Source: CAYZJK01 sp964479125 | GTDB lineage: Bacteria; Patescibacteriota; Saccharimonadia; Saccharimonadales; Saccharimonadaceae | NCBI GenBank assembly: GCA_964479125.1 | Contig: CAYZJK010000025.1 | Span: forward strand, 1 to 12,881 | Length of the DNA: 12,881 bases | Direction: 5' to 3' | Shown here: positions 12,346 to 12,881 of the stretch, one piece after another | Position numbering within the stretch: the first letter of the stretch is position 1 | Layout: every line of letters begins with the position of its first letter | Translations under genes and position numbers: made by a program | Notes under the pieces: model-generated | The model's input: only the letters and a program-made list of their open reading frames with translations | What the model was told of the DNA's origin: nothing | The model's database searches: none

Positions 12346-12881
12346 ATGTTTATAGATATCTTAGCAATAATCATAGGGTTAGTAATATTAGTTTTAGGTG
12401 CTGAAGGATTAGTGCGCGGCGCATCGTCTATTGCCGCCAAGCTACGCATCTCACCGTTAATCATTGGTTTAACTGTAGTAGCCTTTGGCACCTCAGCACC
12501 AGAGCTAACCGTTAACCTTGTCTCAGCTCTGCAGGGCTCACCAGATCTAGCGATCGCCAACGTGGTTGGTAGCAATACTATTAATATTCTACTTATCTTA
12601 GGTATCTGTGCCATCATCGTACCTCTTACCGTTAAGTCTTCTACGGTCTGGAAAGAGATTCCTTTAGCTCTGATGGGAGTATTTTTAGTTGGCGTAATGG
12701 CAAATGACCAGGTGTTTGATGGTGTGGGCTTTAATGCGCTAACTAGAACAGATGGCATTATGCTTCTTTCGTTAATGGTTATCTTTATGTACTACATCTT
12801 TGGTGTCGCTAAGAGTGATCGTGAGAAAAAGGCCGATGCTAAGGTTGAGGCTTCATTAGCTAAAGACGAAGATTCAGACAT
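12346..12881 (+). CDS. Na+/Ca2+ antiporter family protein, 3' end off the window
   Basis: Exchanges Ca2+ for Na+ (some members use K+) across the membrane. The frame is open from ATG 12346 to the window edge (178 residues and two bases); the family is usually about 310-370 residues, so roughly half is present. It begins with a hydrophobic helix (IDILAIIIGLVILVLGAEGL). The diagnostic alpha-1 repeat follows: GLTVVAFGTSAPE (41-53), whose Glu53 is the expected ion ligand, and VVGSNTINILLILG (73-86). More helices at about 103-120 and 137-153 lead into a charged stretch (SDREKKADAKVEAS), the expected cytoplasmic loop before the alpha-2 repeat, which is missing. No Shine-Dalgarno; predicted leaderless or nearly so. 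Confidence 0.9.
   Translation, partial: MFIDILAIIIGLVILVLGAEGLVRGASSIAAKLRISPLIIGLTVVAFGTSAPELTVNLVSALQGSPDLAIANVVGSNTINILLILGICAIIVPLTVKSSTVWKEIPLALMGVFLVGVMANDQVFDGVGFNALTRTDGIMLLSLMVIFMYYIFGVAKSDREKKADAKVEASLAKDEDSD

Noticed and set aside
1..12881. CRISPR array, rRNA genes or a known defence system
   Set aside because: No regularly spaced direct repeats with unique spacers, no rRNA-like conserved stretches and no nuclease or toxin genes were seen on either strand.

Overview
The window looks like a chromosomal segment of a Saccharibacteria (TM7, Patescibacteria/CPR) genome. The main reasons are the LPQTG surface protein, whose N-terminus and DUF11-like layout I recognise from that group, the class F-type sortase beside it, and the small gene set with very short transcription units. 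UGA ends at least one well-supported gene, at a coupled ATGA junction, so the code is standard and the UGA-recoding CPR lineages are excluded. Two runs of exactly 100 N (1541-1640 and 3515-3614) are scaffold gaps of unknown true size.

Layout. Positions 1-3060 hold a GC-richer surface module: a promoter, a long leader packed with hairpins, a membrane-anchored Thr/Pro/Glu stalk protein broken by gap 1, a folded 3' region and a terminator. An 18-bp perfect inverted repeat brackets the module. Positions 3061-5530 hold a sortase on the minus strand, apparently broken by a one-base frameshift just before the catalytic Cys, divergent from an LPQTG protein that is its likely substrate. A small basic single-span membrane protein follows. 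Positions 5834-9474 hold a signalling locus: a SAM methyltransferase gene overlapping a 7-TM/GAF histidine kinase gene by ATGA, divergent from a stand-alone receiver gene across 54 bp with overlapping promoters. From 9548 to the end are folD, a two-span hypothetical protein, tRNA-His(GUG), tRNA-Arg(UCU), murI, tRNA-Lys(CUU) and the start of a Na+/Ca2+ antiporter that runs off the edge.

The first half is cell-surface display: a stalk protein held by membrane segments and an LPQTG protein attached by sortase. The middle is sensing. The rest is housekeeping (C1-folate, D-glutamate for peptidoglycan, tRNAs, ion transport).

The five non-surface protein genes with clear promoters (small TM protein, receiver, folD, murI, antiporter) have a -10 box 6-10 nt before the ATG and no Shine-Dalgarno, so they are predicted to be leaderless. 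The surface genes have Shine-Dalgarno sequences and real leaders. Nearly every unit ends in a strong hairpin terminator, often bidirectional between convergent genes.
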